64,000 nt of DNA from Azorinus chamasolen (GCA_963576725.1 OY755252.1:45175552-45239551), one strand, 5' to 3'; counted from the stretch's first letter, positions 43,332-53,914 are shown. Made by a program: numbers and translations. Notes: generated from the sequence alone by a model not told the origin.

Positions 43332-43552
43332 TTAACCATTTCCTTCATACAAACACCTTTCTCAGGTATTTGCAAACAGAGTAGACCCAGAGTAGGCGAC
43401 TCCTTTAGGAACTGTGTGATCAGGGTCTGCTCTGTTTGCTTATGGTATTATAAAGATCTGACCATACAGTGTATGCCTGAGCCAAAATCTGCTATTATAA
43501 ATATACATGCATTCTAATTAATACTCATGACGTCATTATTTCTTCCATGTTA
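43332..43552 (+). mobile_element. A element nested in a degenerate tandem repeat
   Basis: TTAACCATTTCCTTCATACA ... GCAAACAGAGTAGACCCAGA ... GACGTCATTATTTCTTCCAT. Confidence 0.82.
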
Positions 43553-43602
43553 AATTAATGACACGCAACTCTTACTATCAACTCGAATATAATAATTCTA
43601 TT

Positions 43603-44020
43603 TTAACCCTTTCCTCATGAATATTTATGAATGACATCATCGATATTAACTAGCTCATTGTTATAATGATGTGGGTCTATGCATACTAAATGTTTTAACT
43701 TTGACTTACAGTCAAATCTCAATAATTCGAAATTTTAATAAAGAAGAATTTTATACACTTATAGGCAGGTGACTGCTAATGGAGGATGGAAGGCATGCAG
43801 AAAGTTCCTAGAGGAGCTTGCTGCATGACTTTCACCCTACATTAAACTACAACCTGTCTTGAAGATCGATATTGATACGTATTTAAGTGTTCGAATAATC
43901 GAGATTTTACTGTCTACTGAAGAATAAGACCAGTATTATTCCATAAGCAAACAGAGCAGTCCTTGATCAGACGGTTCCTACAGGAGCCATCTGATCTGAG
44001 TCTACTCTATTGGTAAATGT
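43603..44020 (-). mobile_element. A element split by C-f
   Basis: TTAACCCTTTCCTCATGAAT to 43706; after the insertion CAAACAGAGCAGTCCTTGAT/CATCTGATCTGAGTCTACTC. Confidence 0.83.
43707..43916. mobile_element. C-f hairpin nested in A
   Basis: TACAGTCAAATCTCAATAAT ... AAAGTTCCTAGAGGAGCTTG ... GAATAATCGAGATTTTACTG. Confidence 0.86.
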
Positions 44021-44373
44021 TAGAAAAATGATAAGTTTTCATGACATACGAAAATTTACTTAATACGAATATCAACCGATATTTAAATTTCACTGTCTTT
44101 ATTGACGAATCGCAATCATCAATGTTACTTTATATTTTGATACCAAAGACCATTTCAGCACTAACACTACTTCTTTGGGACACCAACCCATTGAAATACA
44201 CACAACATGAACACATGCAACCGGCCTTTTATCCAAAATGATCTGCTTCTTGTACATGCACCCGTGACCGCGCCACCGATCAGCTGTTGCATAAACTAAA
44301 CTATAGACAAACCGTTTATTTCTGAGATTGCAACCTCGGACAGGCAACCAACATGAGAACACGCAATCAATCT
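44021..44373. other. Unassigned stretch
   Basis: No gene recognised. Sequence around the next A element partly repeats (GCATAAACTAAACTATAGAC at 44290; GCATAAACCAAACTATGGAC at 44630). Confidence 0.4.
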
Positions 44374-44594
44374 TTAACCCTTTACTCTATAAACATTCAT
44401 GTAAGAAATAATGACATCATGACTACCAATTACATTAATTCTTATCATGGCACATCAAACGGGGAATATTTGGCCACTACAGAAACTAGAATCACATTAA
44501 TATTATATCATAAGCAAACAGAGATCTTGTAGCCTGATCTGTATCTGCTCTGTTTGCAAAGGCATACAACTGTAAATGTGGTGTAATGGGTTAA
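44374..44594 (-). mobile_element. A element, core shortened
   Basis: TTAACCCTTTACTC ... CAAACAGAGATCTTGTAGCC ... GGTGTAATGGGTTAA. Confidence 0.8.
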
Positions 44595-44754
44595 TCAGAC
44601 ACCATCTGGCTTGCATCCATGCAACTGAAGCATAAACCAAACTATGGACAGGGACGCAACATTGTAAGACACACTGTCAGCCTTGGAAGCTATGGTAAGT
44701 AGTATGAGTAGATTACACTTAATAGTTAACTCTTTGTAACGGGACAATCGAGGA

Positions 44755-44960
44755 TACTGACATTGGCAAAACGTGTAGAACCAGATCGGATAACTCCTCT
44801 AGGTGTGTAATGGTCTATCGGATAACTCCTCTAGGTGTGTAATGGTCTATCTGTTGTTCAGTATTTTTGATAGGATGTTGTTCGACACAGTGCAGACCCT
44901 GATCAGAGGGTTCCTTTAGATCTGGATCTACATTGTATTCGTTCGAGTATTCGTTTCTGG
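44755..44960. mobile_element. F/E-like remnants with a 38-bp duplicate
   Basis: CGGATAACTCCTCTAGGTGT twice (44787, 44819), then CAGTGCAGACCCTGATCAGA/TAGATCTGGATCTACATTG. Confidence 0.6.
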
Positions 44961-45156
44961 CTTTTATTGATTAAATCTGTGGTTCACTATGACAGTGTTT
45001 GTATACAGTAGAACATGTCCTAACTCCTAAGCGACCATTTATTTATTGAACATAGGTGTCTTTAAATGCAGGTGGTTTCTTAATATAGGACAGAAGCTAT
45101 GCAGAAAGCTCTTATCGTAGCTTTTCTGCATTACTTTTGACCTGCATTAAGCCACC

Positions 45157-45823
45157 ATTCTAACGCAATCTGTCAATTTTCTGCAATCTGATTGGCTCAT
45201 GTGACTAAATTTGCGGCATATAAAAACTGTTTTATATGTCGCAAATTCAACCAATCGAAAACGGCCGAATAACAGCATTAGCCTGTAAATATATTAATGC
45301 GCTTTGTTTATCAAACACTTAGATCTACTGATAAATTCGTGTGCACATACTGACATATATTCAAGTTCAGTCCGGTATTTTGAAAGTTATTAATTTCCAT
45401 TCTTTGTCACGACTTGACCAGTCTTTTATATGTCGTGTGGAGAATTATTGATATACTCAAAGCGTTGTGATTCAGATTCAATCTTATTTATCATACTATT
45501 CAAACATAACGTTATAACGTGACGTCATTGTTACAGACGACGTTTTTGCGTACGGCGCCAAAGACTAAGATAACGTTACTTTTCCTGACATGTGTATTGA
45601 AAGTGTATTGAAATGTAAAATAGCTGTCGCGTAATGATTCATGACACTTAGAACTGGGCCGGTGTTTTGACTGTGTAAACCAGGGTGAAAAAAATCCAGT
45701 TATTTTAAGAAATCTGAGAGAACCTGGGCACTATTTATCGCCTCATCACTCATTCAATCACCTGCGCGCATAGGATATAACAACAATTTGGCATTTTTCG
45801 TGTTAAGATTGCGTTAGAATAGG
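45157..45823. mobile_element. M element: ~665 bp with TTCTAACGCAATCT ends
   Basis: TTCTAACGCAATCT at 45158 and AGATTGCGTTAGAA near 45807-45820 are inverted. Internal palindrome GATTGGCTCATGTGAC ... TTTATATGTCGCAAATTC. Confidence 0.7.
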
Positions 45824-45990
45824 GTTAATCCTACTGTACTTTGAAATTTGCGACAGTATATGAGGTTTTTAACGGTCTTAAATTATTTTAACGGCTCCGC
45901 CTTCGGCGTCGCCATTAAAATAATTTGCGACCGTTAAAAACCCCATATACCGTCGCAAATTTCAAATTACAGTAGGGTTAACCCTATACT
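45823..45990. mobile_element. N hairpin, ~165 bp
   Basis: AGGGTTAATCCTACTGTA ... TACAGTAGGGTTAACCCT outside; stems AAATTTGCGACAGTATATGA and ATTATTTTAACGGC with complements; apex CTCCGCCTTCGGCGTCG. Confidence 0.82.
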
Positions 45991-46130
45991 TACCCCACAT
46001 ACCCATAAATAGATCTTCTTTTGATGCCGCTTAAGACAAGTTCTACTGTATTAGACAAATAATGTTTTAGGACAGTACCGAATACTTGGCCAACTCGTAA
46101 CCCTTTGAATACGGAAGACTCGGGTATTAT

Positions 46131-46440
46131 TACAGTTGAACTTCGATATCTCGAACATCAAGGGGCCATACAAATTTTACAAAGTTAGAGTTATCCGCTT
46201 TCTAATCTGAACAATTTCTCGAGTTCACAGCTTAATAAGGTTTAAAGTGATGCTGAAAGCTCCTGTAGGAGCTTTCAGCATTACTTTAGACCGGTATTAA
46301 GCTGTCACGTGTTTTTAGGTATATGTAGCGATGCATTTTAGAGCAATTCGGTATTGTAAGTTTTAGAAGGACCGAACTTTTAGTTTGAGTTATCCCGAAG
46401 TTCGAATTATCCGAGTTCGAGATATCGAAGTTCAACTGTA
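46131..46440. mobile_element. C-e hairpin, complete
   Basis: TACAGTTGAACTTCGATATC and GATATCGAAGTTCAACTGTA are exact inverted ends; core GAAAGCTCCTGTAGGAGCTT. Confidence 0.92.
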
Positions 46441-46765
46441 TTATTATAATTATTATTATTTCCTGTTGACCCAGGCCAGGCGTCTCTTAGAGAAGCACCT
46501 CTGATCTTGGTCTGTACGGATTGTCATTCAAAACTGTCAGCAAGTGTAAGTCTTCCATACAGAGTCGAATATGAAACGGTTATACTTGTAAGGGGGGGGG
46601 GTATAATGTCATAAGCCCTGACGTCATACATTACCATAAATTAATATATTTAAGCTACCTTTATCCGTTTCAAATGCTTATTCTGTAAAGGTATTATCAT
46701 ATCAAAAGTAAACTACTGACTTCATGAATTATTCATATAAATATAATAGACATATGAATATCAAT

Positions 46766-46946
46766 TACAGTAAAATCCCTCTAATGCGACCACCAAAAAG
46801 AGGCATAATTCGCATTGGCAAAGGCAGGTTGTAGCTTAATGCAGGAGCTTTCTGCATAACTTTCGTCCGGCATTAAGCAACCACCTGCGTATGAAGACAG
46901 CCATGTTTGTTCATTAAGTGGTCGCATTATTTAGGTTTTACTGTAG
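46766..46946. mobile_element. C-d hairpin, apex shortened
   Basis: TACAGTAAAATCCCTCTAAT ... TTAATGCAGGAGCTTTCTGC ... GGTCGCATTATTTAGG...TACTGTA. Confidence 0.86.
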
Positions 46947-46977
46947 ATGTATTTTATGTAGAATTGGCCTCTGTATC

Positions 46978-47285
46978 AATAGTAGACGCAGATCAGACGA
47001 GCCCTACAGGAGCCGTCTTAGTAGACGCAGATCAGACGAGCCCTACAGAAGCAGTCTTAGTAGACGCAGATCAGGCGAGCCCTACAGGATCAGTCTTAGT
47101 AGACGCAGATCAGACGAGCTCTACAGGAGCAGTCTTAGTAGACGCAGATCAGACGAACTCTACAGGAGCAGTCTTAGTAGACGCAGATCAGACGAGCCCT
47201 ACAGGATCAGGCGAGCCCTACAGGATCAGTCTTAGTAGACGCAGATCAGACGAGCCCTACAGGATCAGACGAGCCCTACAGGAGC
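46978..47285 (+). repeat. 39-bp tandem array of an A half-core
   Basis: About eight units of TAGTAGACGCAGATCAGACG + AGCCCTACAGGAGCAGTCT. 39 = 3 x 13; several frames stay open across it. Confidence 0.9.
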
Positions 47286-47512
47286 CCGTTCCAACATATA
47301 AACCGTTTTTCATGCATTTGCAAACAAACCTTCCAGGTCAGACAGGTCCAGTAAGAGCCGTAAAATCAGGGACTGCTATTTGTGCTTATTAAATTAAAAT
47401 AGATTTGACTACAGTTTCTACCAATACCAAAAGATCCTGAGTTCATGTACCATTATAAAACCCAGTCATGGTGTCATTATTTCTTATAAGAATGTGTAAC
47501 GGAAAGGGTTAA
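47286..47512 (+). mobile_element. A element following the 39-bp array
   Basis: ATAAACCGTTTTTCATGCAT, degraded core, ATTATTTCTTATAAGAATG ... GAAAGGGTTAA. The array probably grew from this element or a neighbour. Confidence 0.72.
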
Positions 47513-47714
47513 ATATATGATAAACCATAAATGATTACTTACTCCGTCACAGCCAGTGCCCTTAATATGAACTACCCGATAAACAACGGCATAGATAAGG
47601 GCCATACAATATGATAATGTTGTTTGATCACAAACACGGACACAAAAAGCCCTGATATCCCATTTAAACCCATTTAAGTCTCATTTCCTTTTGAACCACA
47701 TTGCCATTAATTTA

Positions 47715-47970
47715 AAACAGTCCCCTCATATGGATATAAACACTTTTTCACGGCTTTGCAAACAGAGTAGACACAGATATCAGGCGGCTCATGTAGGAAC
47801 CGTCTGATCAGGATCTGCCCTGTTTGCTTATGAAATTATAACAGATCTGACTTGACAGTTTATATCAATACCAAGTTATTATGTGTACATATGCCATTAT
47901 AAAAATCAACTAATATATATTCACAGTCTCATTATTTCTTACATTAATATTCAACAGGGAAAGGGTCAAC
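47715..47970 (+). mobile_element. A element
   Basis: CAGTCCCCTCATATGG ... GCAAACAGAGTAGACACAGA ... AACAGGGAAAGGGTCAA. Confidence 0.82.
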
Positions 47971-48191
47971 TCATTCCCTCCTAGACTAGTTTATACCCAA
48001 CCTTTTTGAATAAATGTACCGAAAAGGAGCCGTAACTATGAATTGAGCATTTAAGGATTGTGTAGTTTTGAAACGATTGTGATAAACAGAGCATTTACTC
48101 CTATGGAGCAAATGCTCTATTCATCACAATGGTTTCAGAAAATGACTTTTACAGAGGCGCAATAAGGCGTCACTAGAAGAAAATAGGTTAA
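47967..48191 (-). mobile_element. B hairpin element
   Basis: TCAACTCATTCCCTCCTAGA ... GAGCATTTACTCCTATGGAG ... GAAAATAGGTTAA. Confidence 0.83.
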
Positions 48192-48337
48192 TATGTGTTT
48201 CTGCAAGACTTATCCGCCAACGTGGCCATGCGTTGGTAATAAGTTCACGAGCAAATCTCTGGTCATACGCCCTCTGATATTGGTCTATACTGTTTGCATG
48301 TGTGCTGTTGCATATCTGCTGCTTGTGGGTTTAATTT

Positions 48338-48742
48338 TAAAAGCCCTTACTCCATGAGTATTTATGTAACAGCTAATGTCATCATGCATATTAATTAGAT
48401 TGTCATTAACCCTTTCGCTGCCAATGCCGGATCTGTGATTACCTATGCAAACAGTTTGGATCCAGATGAGACGCCGAGTAGCTCGGCGTCTCATCAGGAT
48501 CCAAACTGTTTGTTAGTGTTACTATATTTTTGAAACAAAAATGAAGAAAATCAAAAGAATGACAATTTGTAGCAGCGAAGGGGTTAAATGATATGGACAC
48601 GTGCATGTTCGGTGTTGACAGAAACTGTACAATCATATCCATATAATACAACAAGCAAACAGAGCAGACCCAGATCAGACGGCATCTGGGTCTACTCTGT
48701 TTGCAAAAATGTAGAAAGGCGTATGTATGGAGTACAGGGTAA
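48338..48742 (-). mobile_element. A element split by an E element
   Basis: CTTACTCCATGAGTATTTAT to 48415; after E, CAAACAGAGCAGACCCAGAT/GGCATCTGGGTCTACTCTG ... TATGGAGTACAGGG. Confidence 0.83.
48416..48597. mobile_element. E element, complete, nested in A with TTAA ends
   Basis: TTAACCCTTTCGCTGCC ... AAACAGTTTGGATCCAGATG/CATCAGGATCCAAACTGTTT, apex GCCGAGTAGCTCGGC ... AGCGAAGGGGTTAA. Confidence 0.9.
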
Positions 48743-48867
48743 AATCGGTCACGGGTTTCAGTTTTGTACATTCGTAAACAGTACCTATAACCCCAAATCC
48801 GTTGTTGACTTACATGTAGAACATACTCTATGAGGGTTTCACTGAATGTCTACTTCCTACAGCATGC

Positions 48868-49304
48868 ACACCCCTTACCTCATAAATATTCATGTAAGAA
48901 ATGCTGACGTAATGAATATTAATTGACTTATTTTTATAATGACATATGAACGCCGGAATGGTTTGGCCTTTTGTAGAAATTGTAGAATCACATACAGTAA
49001 ACCCTCTCTTAACCGGATTTCTAGAAGAAAAGAATTTAGATATTTTAGGCAGGTGACTGCTTAATGCAGGGTGAAAGTCATGCAGAAAAGCTCCTATTCT
49101 GCATGACTTCCACCCTGCATTAAGCTGTCACCTGTCTCCAAGACCGATATTTATACTAAATTTAACGTCCGGTTAAGAGAGGTTTTACTGTACATATATA
49201 ATTCCATACGCAAACAGAGCAGGCCTTGATCAGACGGGTTCGCCAGGATGTGTCTGATCTGGGACTACTTTGTTTGCAAATGCGTCGCTATGAGGTAAAG
49301 GGCG
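48868..49304 (-). mobile_element. A element split by C-b
   Basis: CCTTACCTCATAAATATTCA to 48992; after C, CAAACAGAGCAGGCCTTGAT ... GCTATGAGGTAAAGGG. Confidence 0.82.
48993..49193. mobile_element. C-b hairpin nested in A
   Basis: TACAGTAAACCCTCTCTTAA ... AAAGCTCCTATTCTGCATGA ... GTTAAGAGAGGTTTTACTG. Confidence 0.9.
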
Positions 49305-49453
49305 AAGCCGAACTAACAATAAACAATTGTTTCTCTTTGGTGTCATTTGACTAACAGAACCTACATGATAAAAAAGACTTAAAAATGGCAAAATTACAAA
49401 TGGCAATGAAACAGAAAAATTACCCACTGACCAGTTAATGTCCCTCATTCCAC

Positions 49454-49650
49454 TTAACCCATTACATCATAGGCTATGAAGTCCAACCTCTTTGACCACA
49501 TCTACCGATAAGCATCATTTACTGGATAAAATTAAATATTGAGAATTGTATAGTTTCCAAACGATTGTGATAAACGGAGCAAATGCTTTATTTATCATAA
49601 TGGTTTCAAAAAGTATCTTACAGAGGCGTCACTATGAGGGAATGTGTTAA
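49454..49650 (-). mobile_element. B hairpin, apex shortened
   Basis: TTAACCCATTACATCATAGG ... TGATAAACGGAGCAAATGCT ... GAGGGAATGTGTTAA. Confidence 0.82.
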
Positions 49651-49770
49651 CGGGTCCTAAGTGGCGTTTGCAAACAGCGTAGACCCAGACGAGACGAAGC
49701 TGAGTAATTCGACCTCTCACCAGTATCCAGGCTGTTGGACACTCGGTCTTTATATTCTCAGAAGCTTGAA
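49651..49770. mobile_element. E hairpin element
   Basis: GCAAACAGCGTAGACCCAGA / CCAGTATCCAGGCTGTTGGA; apex GCTGAGTAATTCGACC. Confidence 0.65.
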
Positions 49771-49844
49771 CGAGTCGAGAGAAGATACAAATTGCAATAG
49801 ATCTGTGTTTTACAGAGAGGTAAGCGTTAATAAGCAGAGGCCCA

Positions 49845-50065
49845 GATAAGATGCGTTAATTAAAACATGGTCAAGAAGAATCATGGTCAAGAAGAATTCC
49901 ATTATTTCTCCATCAAAACCTATGTTTTGACACAGTGACCGCTCTGTACAATCGTCTCGAAAAGACGATTCTAAAGAGTGGTCATAACATATGATTTGGT
50001 GGAGAAATGACAATTTTAGTATTTGAGTACGCACCTTTATCTGTTGCTCTGAATAAGAACATATA
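49845..50065. mobile_element. D hairpin next to the EF-hand gene 3' end
   Basis: CATCAAAACCTATGTTTTGA ... GTCTCGAAAAGACGATTC ... GAGTACGCACCTTTATCTGT. Confidence 0.8.
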
Positions 50066-50076
50066 ACATACGTAAG

Positions 50077-51840
50077 TTATCTCACTGTTTTGGGACTATA
50101 CATGCCTGGTTTTACTAAAGTAGATATTTTCCGTATTACAGGTTTACGAACACCGTTTGTATCTAATTCTAGCTTGATCAAAGTCTTCTTAGTTGGTGCA
50201 ATTCTTATGTCTAGTTCATGCGTTACAGGTTCTATCGTTGGCGAGTCAACATTATCTATAACACAATCCTTTCTGAATGGAAGTTCATTTCGCTCTATAG
50301 CCCTGGAGTATGAATTCATTTCGAAAGCACTAAACGGTCGTTTGTCACGTATGAGATTAATCTTTCTGCCTATCGGCCATATACTTTTAAAACCATGATG
50401 ACGGGCTGTAAACAAAGTTTTGTTTGGGTACAACTCATCAGAGTTAATAAACGGTTCAGAAACCACAACGGTTAGGTTGTCTTTCTTCTCAAATTTAGAA
50501 AAATCTTTTTCCATTCGCTTTGACCCTGTGTAAGGAATTTGAGCAGTTAGTGGCCTTTTTATCACCCTCCTTGGGGTGACTGGGCGTTTATTTGTATCTC
50601 TTACAAAAGGAACGGCAGATTGTGCACGTTCTGGTTTCACAGGAGCACTGTCTTCTTTAGTTTCAATAGGTTTTAATTGTCTGTGTTTGGCACTATACGG
50701 TCTTTTTGGAGTGGGTGACCGCGGTCTGGTCAATGGTCTGGAGGGGAACTTTGGCAAGTCTTTCGGTGGTGGAATGCTGTCATTGTTGTTCATTATCTCA
50801 CTTAGATCCAGTACACTCATCTTTCGCCCTAGAAATGCTCGATCAAACGCCTCGCCTGGATCTTTGGCACTCCTTATACGCTCTGCGAATTTCTTCATCG
50901 ATTTAATATCAGCTTTCGGTGGCGAATCACATGTAAGGTCAATGTCAATATGTGAACACGTATAACCATTCACTGACGGTCTTGCGGTTTGAGGTCTTGT
51001 TAGCTTGCTTCTGTTCACTGTCAAATTAGGGGTTGTGCATGATCGACGCAATATTGCTTTCTGAAGCAAATCTGCCCGTCTTAAACGGTCTTGTTCTATT
51101 AACTCGTCTTCAGTCTCTTCGACAAAAGGCTCAACTTCAACATACATGTGCTGCTCGACAAAATTCCTAGTCCGTTCATCTGAAACTGTAGTTTCATTTT
51201 CGCCATCAACATCTTTTAGATTATCTTCAAGTGAATCCATAGACGACACACGTGATAATGATTCATGCACGTGACGAGGTTCAACCATATCTTCGTCGTC
51301 ATCTTCGGTCGTGTAGATATCTTGACGTGACCTTGACCTACGTTCCTTTGTGGTTCGTTTTGCTGCTTCACTCTCTTCATCTGAAATGTCAAACGTATCA
51401 GGCTGTTCCCGAATTTCAGAACCGTAAGTTGTTTCAAGCGTGTCTATTCCAGAGTCACCGATACTATCAGTAATTGACGAATTGGGCCTATTCTTTAACG
51501 AAGCGGATGAACTTTGGCGAGAAAATAGTTTTCTCTTGTTATCAACAACACTATTAGTTTTGTTGTCGGGTTTGCTATTTGAAGGAACGTTTTGTTCCAT
51601 GTCGTAGTTTGAATGTTCATCCTCTTCGCGAATTGCGCCCAAGAAGTTTACTTGCTCAGGCTTATCGTTATCTTCATTATTTGTATTACATATATTGTCG
51701 TTAGCAGATTTATCCGTTTCTTCAGTTTCTACTGTGTCTTCTATTTTAACGTCTGGTTTAACTTCTATATCTGTAGTTTCTTTCTCTTCGTTTTCTTCTT
51801 CCGTTAGTGTTTGTGACGTAGATTTATTCTCTTCCACGGA
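50077..51840 (-). CDS. EF-hand protein, final exon: long charged disordered tail with RP-x-[ST]-A motifs
   Basis: Terminal exon on the minus strand, 1,764 bp (587 residues and TAA at 50079-50077). The acceptor TATATTTCAG reads on the minus strand just above 51840 and the frame enters in phase 0, matching the phase-0 donor of the exon at 53239. The first 250 residues are acidic (EEENEEKETT, EDDDEDM) with serine clusters; the second half is basic and proline-rich. At least five RP-x-[ST]-A-like motifs occur: RPQTA (near 50995), KRPYSA (near 50695), RAQSA (near 50615), RPLTA (near 50545) and KRPFSA (near 50330). I associate such motifs with axonemal or microtubule-linked proteins, but that is inference only. 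No further domain recognised. The nearest minus-strand AATAAA (49592-49587) lies in a B hairpin. Confidence 0.85.
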   Translation of the reverse strand, partial: SVEENKSTSQTLTEEENEEKETTDIEVKPDVKIEDTVETEETDKSANDNICNTNNEDNDKPEQVNFLGAIREEDEHSNYDMEQNVPSNSKPDNKTNSVVDNKRKLFSRQSSSASLKNRPNSSITDSIGDSGIDTLETTYGSEIREQPDTFDISDEESEAAKRTTKERRSRSRQDIYTTEDDDEDMVEPRHVHESLSRVSSMDSLEDNLKDVDGENETTVSDERTRNFVEQHMYVEVEPFVEETEDELIEQDRLRRADLLQKAILRRSCTTPNLTVNRSKLTRPQTARPSVNGYTCSHIDIDLTCDSPPKADIKSMKKFAERIRSAKDPGEAFDRAFLGRKMSVLDLSEIMNNNDSIPPPKDLPKFPSRPLTRPRSPTPKRPYSAKHRQLKPIETKEDSAPVKPERAQSAVPFVRDTNKRPVTPRRVIKRPLTAQIPYTGSKRMEKDFSKFEKKDNLTVVVSEPFINSDELYPNKTLFTARHHGFKSIWPIGRKINLIRDKRPFSAFEMNSYSRAIERNELPFRKDCVIDNVDSPTIEPVTHELDIRIAPTKKTLIKLELDTNGVRKPVIRKISTLVKPGMYSPKTVR

Positions 51841-51879
51841 CTGAAATATACAACAAATAAATAGCACTCAAATCACAAA

Positions 51880-52045
51880 TTAACCTATAACTGTTGAATA
51901 TTCATTTAGAAATAATGAAAACATGAATATTAATTAGATTAGTGTTATACTGGCAGATGAACACAGGATATCTGGGCTATGACTGAAACTGTAAATCAGA
52001 TTTATATTATGTCATAAGCAAACGGAGCAGATCCTGATCTAACGA
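51880..52045 (-). mobile_element. A element, truncated at core
   Basis: AGAAATAATGAAAACATGAA ... AGCAAACGGAGCAGATCCTG; intronic to the EF-hand gene. Confidence 0.68.
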
Positions 52046-52224
52046 AACTTTACCGGAATTGAGTGCAGGTTTTGAAAAGTATCTTTATGCAAGGACTGGA
52101 AAACAATGAATACTGTTTGATAAGTTTTTTAACATTGTTCAATACAACAGCTCGTAAGCAATGACAATTAAAGACTAAAGTTGCGTGTGACTAACGGTGA
52201 TCTTAGGTCTGAGGGGTGGTCACT

Positions 52225-52500
52225 TACCAACATCTTTCAGGGGTAACGTTTCTCACAACTAAACCGTGAAACCCCTACAGTGTTTCTACGGTTAACATGA
52301 TGTCATTATTTCTCCGCGCTACAGATAAAAGTGCGCACCCAAATACTAAAATCGTCATTTCTCCACCAAACACTATACTGTGACCACTCTTTAGAATCTT
52401 GAAAACGTTTTAATTTACGCATCTAATCTGGACCTCTGGGGATAATGTTTCTCACAACTAAACCGTGAAACCCCTGTAGGGTGTCTACGGTTAACTAATC
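52225..52500. repeat. Direct duplicate around a D half-hairpin
   Basis: GTTTCTCACAACTAAACCGT and GTGAAACCCCT.....GTGT at 52248 and 52448; D left arm (CACCAAACACTATACTGTGA) at 52360 between them. Confidence 0.7.
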
Positions 52501-52597
52501 CAACTAATACTCACGATGTCACTATTTCTTACATGAATATGAATGACATAAACCGTTAGCCATGCCATTAGCCACGCATCGCTTTTAATTACATGTA

Positions 52598-52807
52598 TAC
52601 AGTAAAACCTCTCTATAACGGCCATTAAATTATGTTCATTAGTTGGTATATTAGGGCAGGTGGCTGCTTAAAGCAAGGTGAAAGTAAGACAAAACGCTCC
52701 TATAGAAGCGTTCTGTTTTACTTTCACCTTGCTTTAAGCAACCACCTGCCTTGAACACAAAATTGTTGCTGTAATTTAGTGGTCGTTATAAGAGAGGTTT
52801 TACTGTA
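52598..52807. mobile_element. C-a hairpin element
   Basis: TACAGTAAAACCTCTCTATA ... AACGCTCCTATAGAAGCGTT ... AAGAGAGGTTTTACTGTA. Confidence 0.9.
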
Positions 52808-53232
52808 CCTCGTTTGTATATAATCGCAACTAATTGATGAAACGTCTCTTTCCAATTAAAAATCGATTCTAAACGCTTAGGTTGTATGGAGGAAGTTTCA
52901 AATGAAATCATTATTCGCCCAAGGTATAACTGAAAGTATCAGTAAGTTTTGTTTGTGTGTTTGCGTTTATTAACGTCCGTTTCTGTTCACTATGGGCTAA
53001 TTGGACGCCCCAGAGAGAGGGAAGGGGATACAGAGAAACCCGGGCGAGATGCCCTACTCTTATTATCTACTGAGTTTCTCTGGTTCTGTTAGATGTCCAG
53101 TGTAAAGCACTGATACATCGGTCCGAAGGTACGTACAAACGTATGCTTACGCCCATTGAATAACAGCTTCTAACCAGGATCTACACTGTCTGCAAAGCCA
53201 AAAGGTTGGTTTTCGTACAATATGACTTAACC
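52808..53232. other. Intron sequence without recognised repeats
   Basis: Part of the 1.4-kb intron 51841-53238; nothing else supported. Confidence 0.5.
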
Positions 53233-53238
53233 ACTTAC

Positions 53239-53525
53239 TGTAACAATTTTTGTTGCTGCACTCATATATCCCCACAACATCGATTTTCGTCTTCTCGCTT
53301 TCTTCTCTTGCTCCTCTGGCGAAAGCTCGGGCTCTGCAGGTTTTGCTGGTTCTTCTGGTTTCGGTTTTACTTCTGTTTCCTTTTGTTCTGTCTCTGCCTC
53401 CGGATTGTCACCATCGTTATCCTTTTCGACATCAGTTTCTGTTGGTTTTGGTGACTCTTGAGTTTGTGTTGGTGCTGCAGGCTTCACCTCATCCTCTTGT
53501 CCCGGATTCAGAAAGTGTTTGAAAT
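53239..53525 (-). CDS. EF-hand protein, penultimate exon in window
   Basis: 287-bp internal exon on the minus strand. The acceptor is a T-rich tract ending CAG at 53526 and the donor is GTTACA|GTAAGT (53238-53233). Entry is phase 1 and exit is phase 0. The first two bases (AT) complete a GAT codon when joined to the G ending exon 63818-63670, giving Asp at position 12 of an EF-hand calcium loop, followed by FKHFLNPG, the exiting helix. About 75 residues of Pro/Glu/Lys-rich linker follow, then a basic segment RRRKSMLWGYMSAATKIVT. Phase and domain continuity with both neighbours make the model strong. The intron to the last exon is 1.4 kb, and to the EF-hand exon 10.1 kb. Confidence 0.85.
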
Positions 53526-53629
53526 CTGAAAAAAAAGTTGAACATGTTTGTGATTATCTCTGTCGCTGCCAAATACTGTCGTCTGCAAACATTTTATCGT
53601 CTTTTAAAAAATGATTTCCAAAATCATAG

Positions 53630-53689
53630 CACCAAACAATTTGGGTCCTAATGAGACGCTGAGTTACTCTGCGTTTCATCTGGATCCAA
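53630..53689. mobile_element. E core
   Basis: CAATTTGGGTCCTAATGAGA / TTTCATCTGGATCCAAAG. Confidence 0.65.
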
Positions 53690-53914
53690 AGTCATTCCCA
53701 CCTAGACTATATTTAGACCCAACACCTTTGAATTAATCTACCAAAAAGCAGCAATAACTATAGAAAGGGATAAATTTAGAATTTTGCAGTACTGAAACCA
53801 TTGTGATAAATAGAGCATTTGCTTCTATGAGCAAATGCTCTATTTATCACAATAGTTTCAGAAAAATTTTTTTACAGAGGCGCAAAAAGGCGTCAGTAGG
53901 AGAGAATGGTTTAA
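53690..53914 (-). mobile_element. B hairpin element
   Basis: GTCATTCCCACCTAGACTAT ... ATTTGCTTCTATGAGCAAAT ... GTAGGAGAGAATGGTTTAA. Confidence 0.83.

Larger units (their letters stand above)
45005..46050. mobile_element. C-c hairpin split by elements M and N
   Basis: TACAGTAGAACATGTCCTAA ... GCATTAAGCCACCAT to 45157; resumes ACTTACCCCACATACCCATA ... GCTTAAGACAAGTTCTACTG. Confidence 0.83.

Noticed and set aside
46907..47392. 161-residue open frame with DADQTSPTGAVLV repeats
   Set aside because: Translation of a 39-bp array derived from an A half-core and flanked by MITEs; no evidence of expression.
50077..50105. Donor-like CAGTGAG at the end of the last EF-hand exon
   Set aside because: It overlaps the stop region and no following exon was found on the minus strand; treated as the terminal exon.
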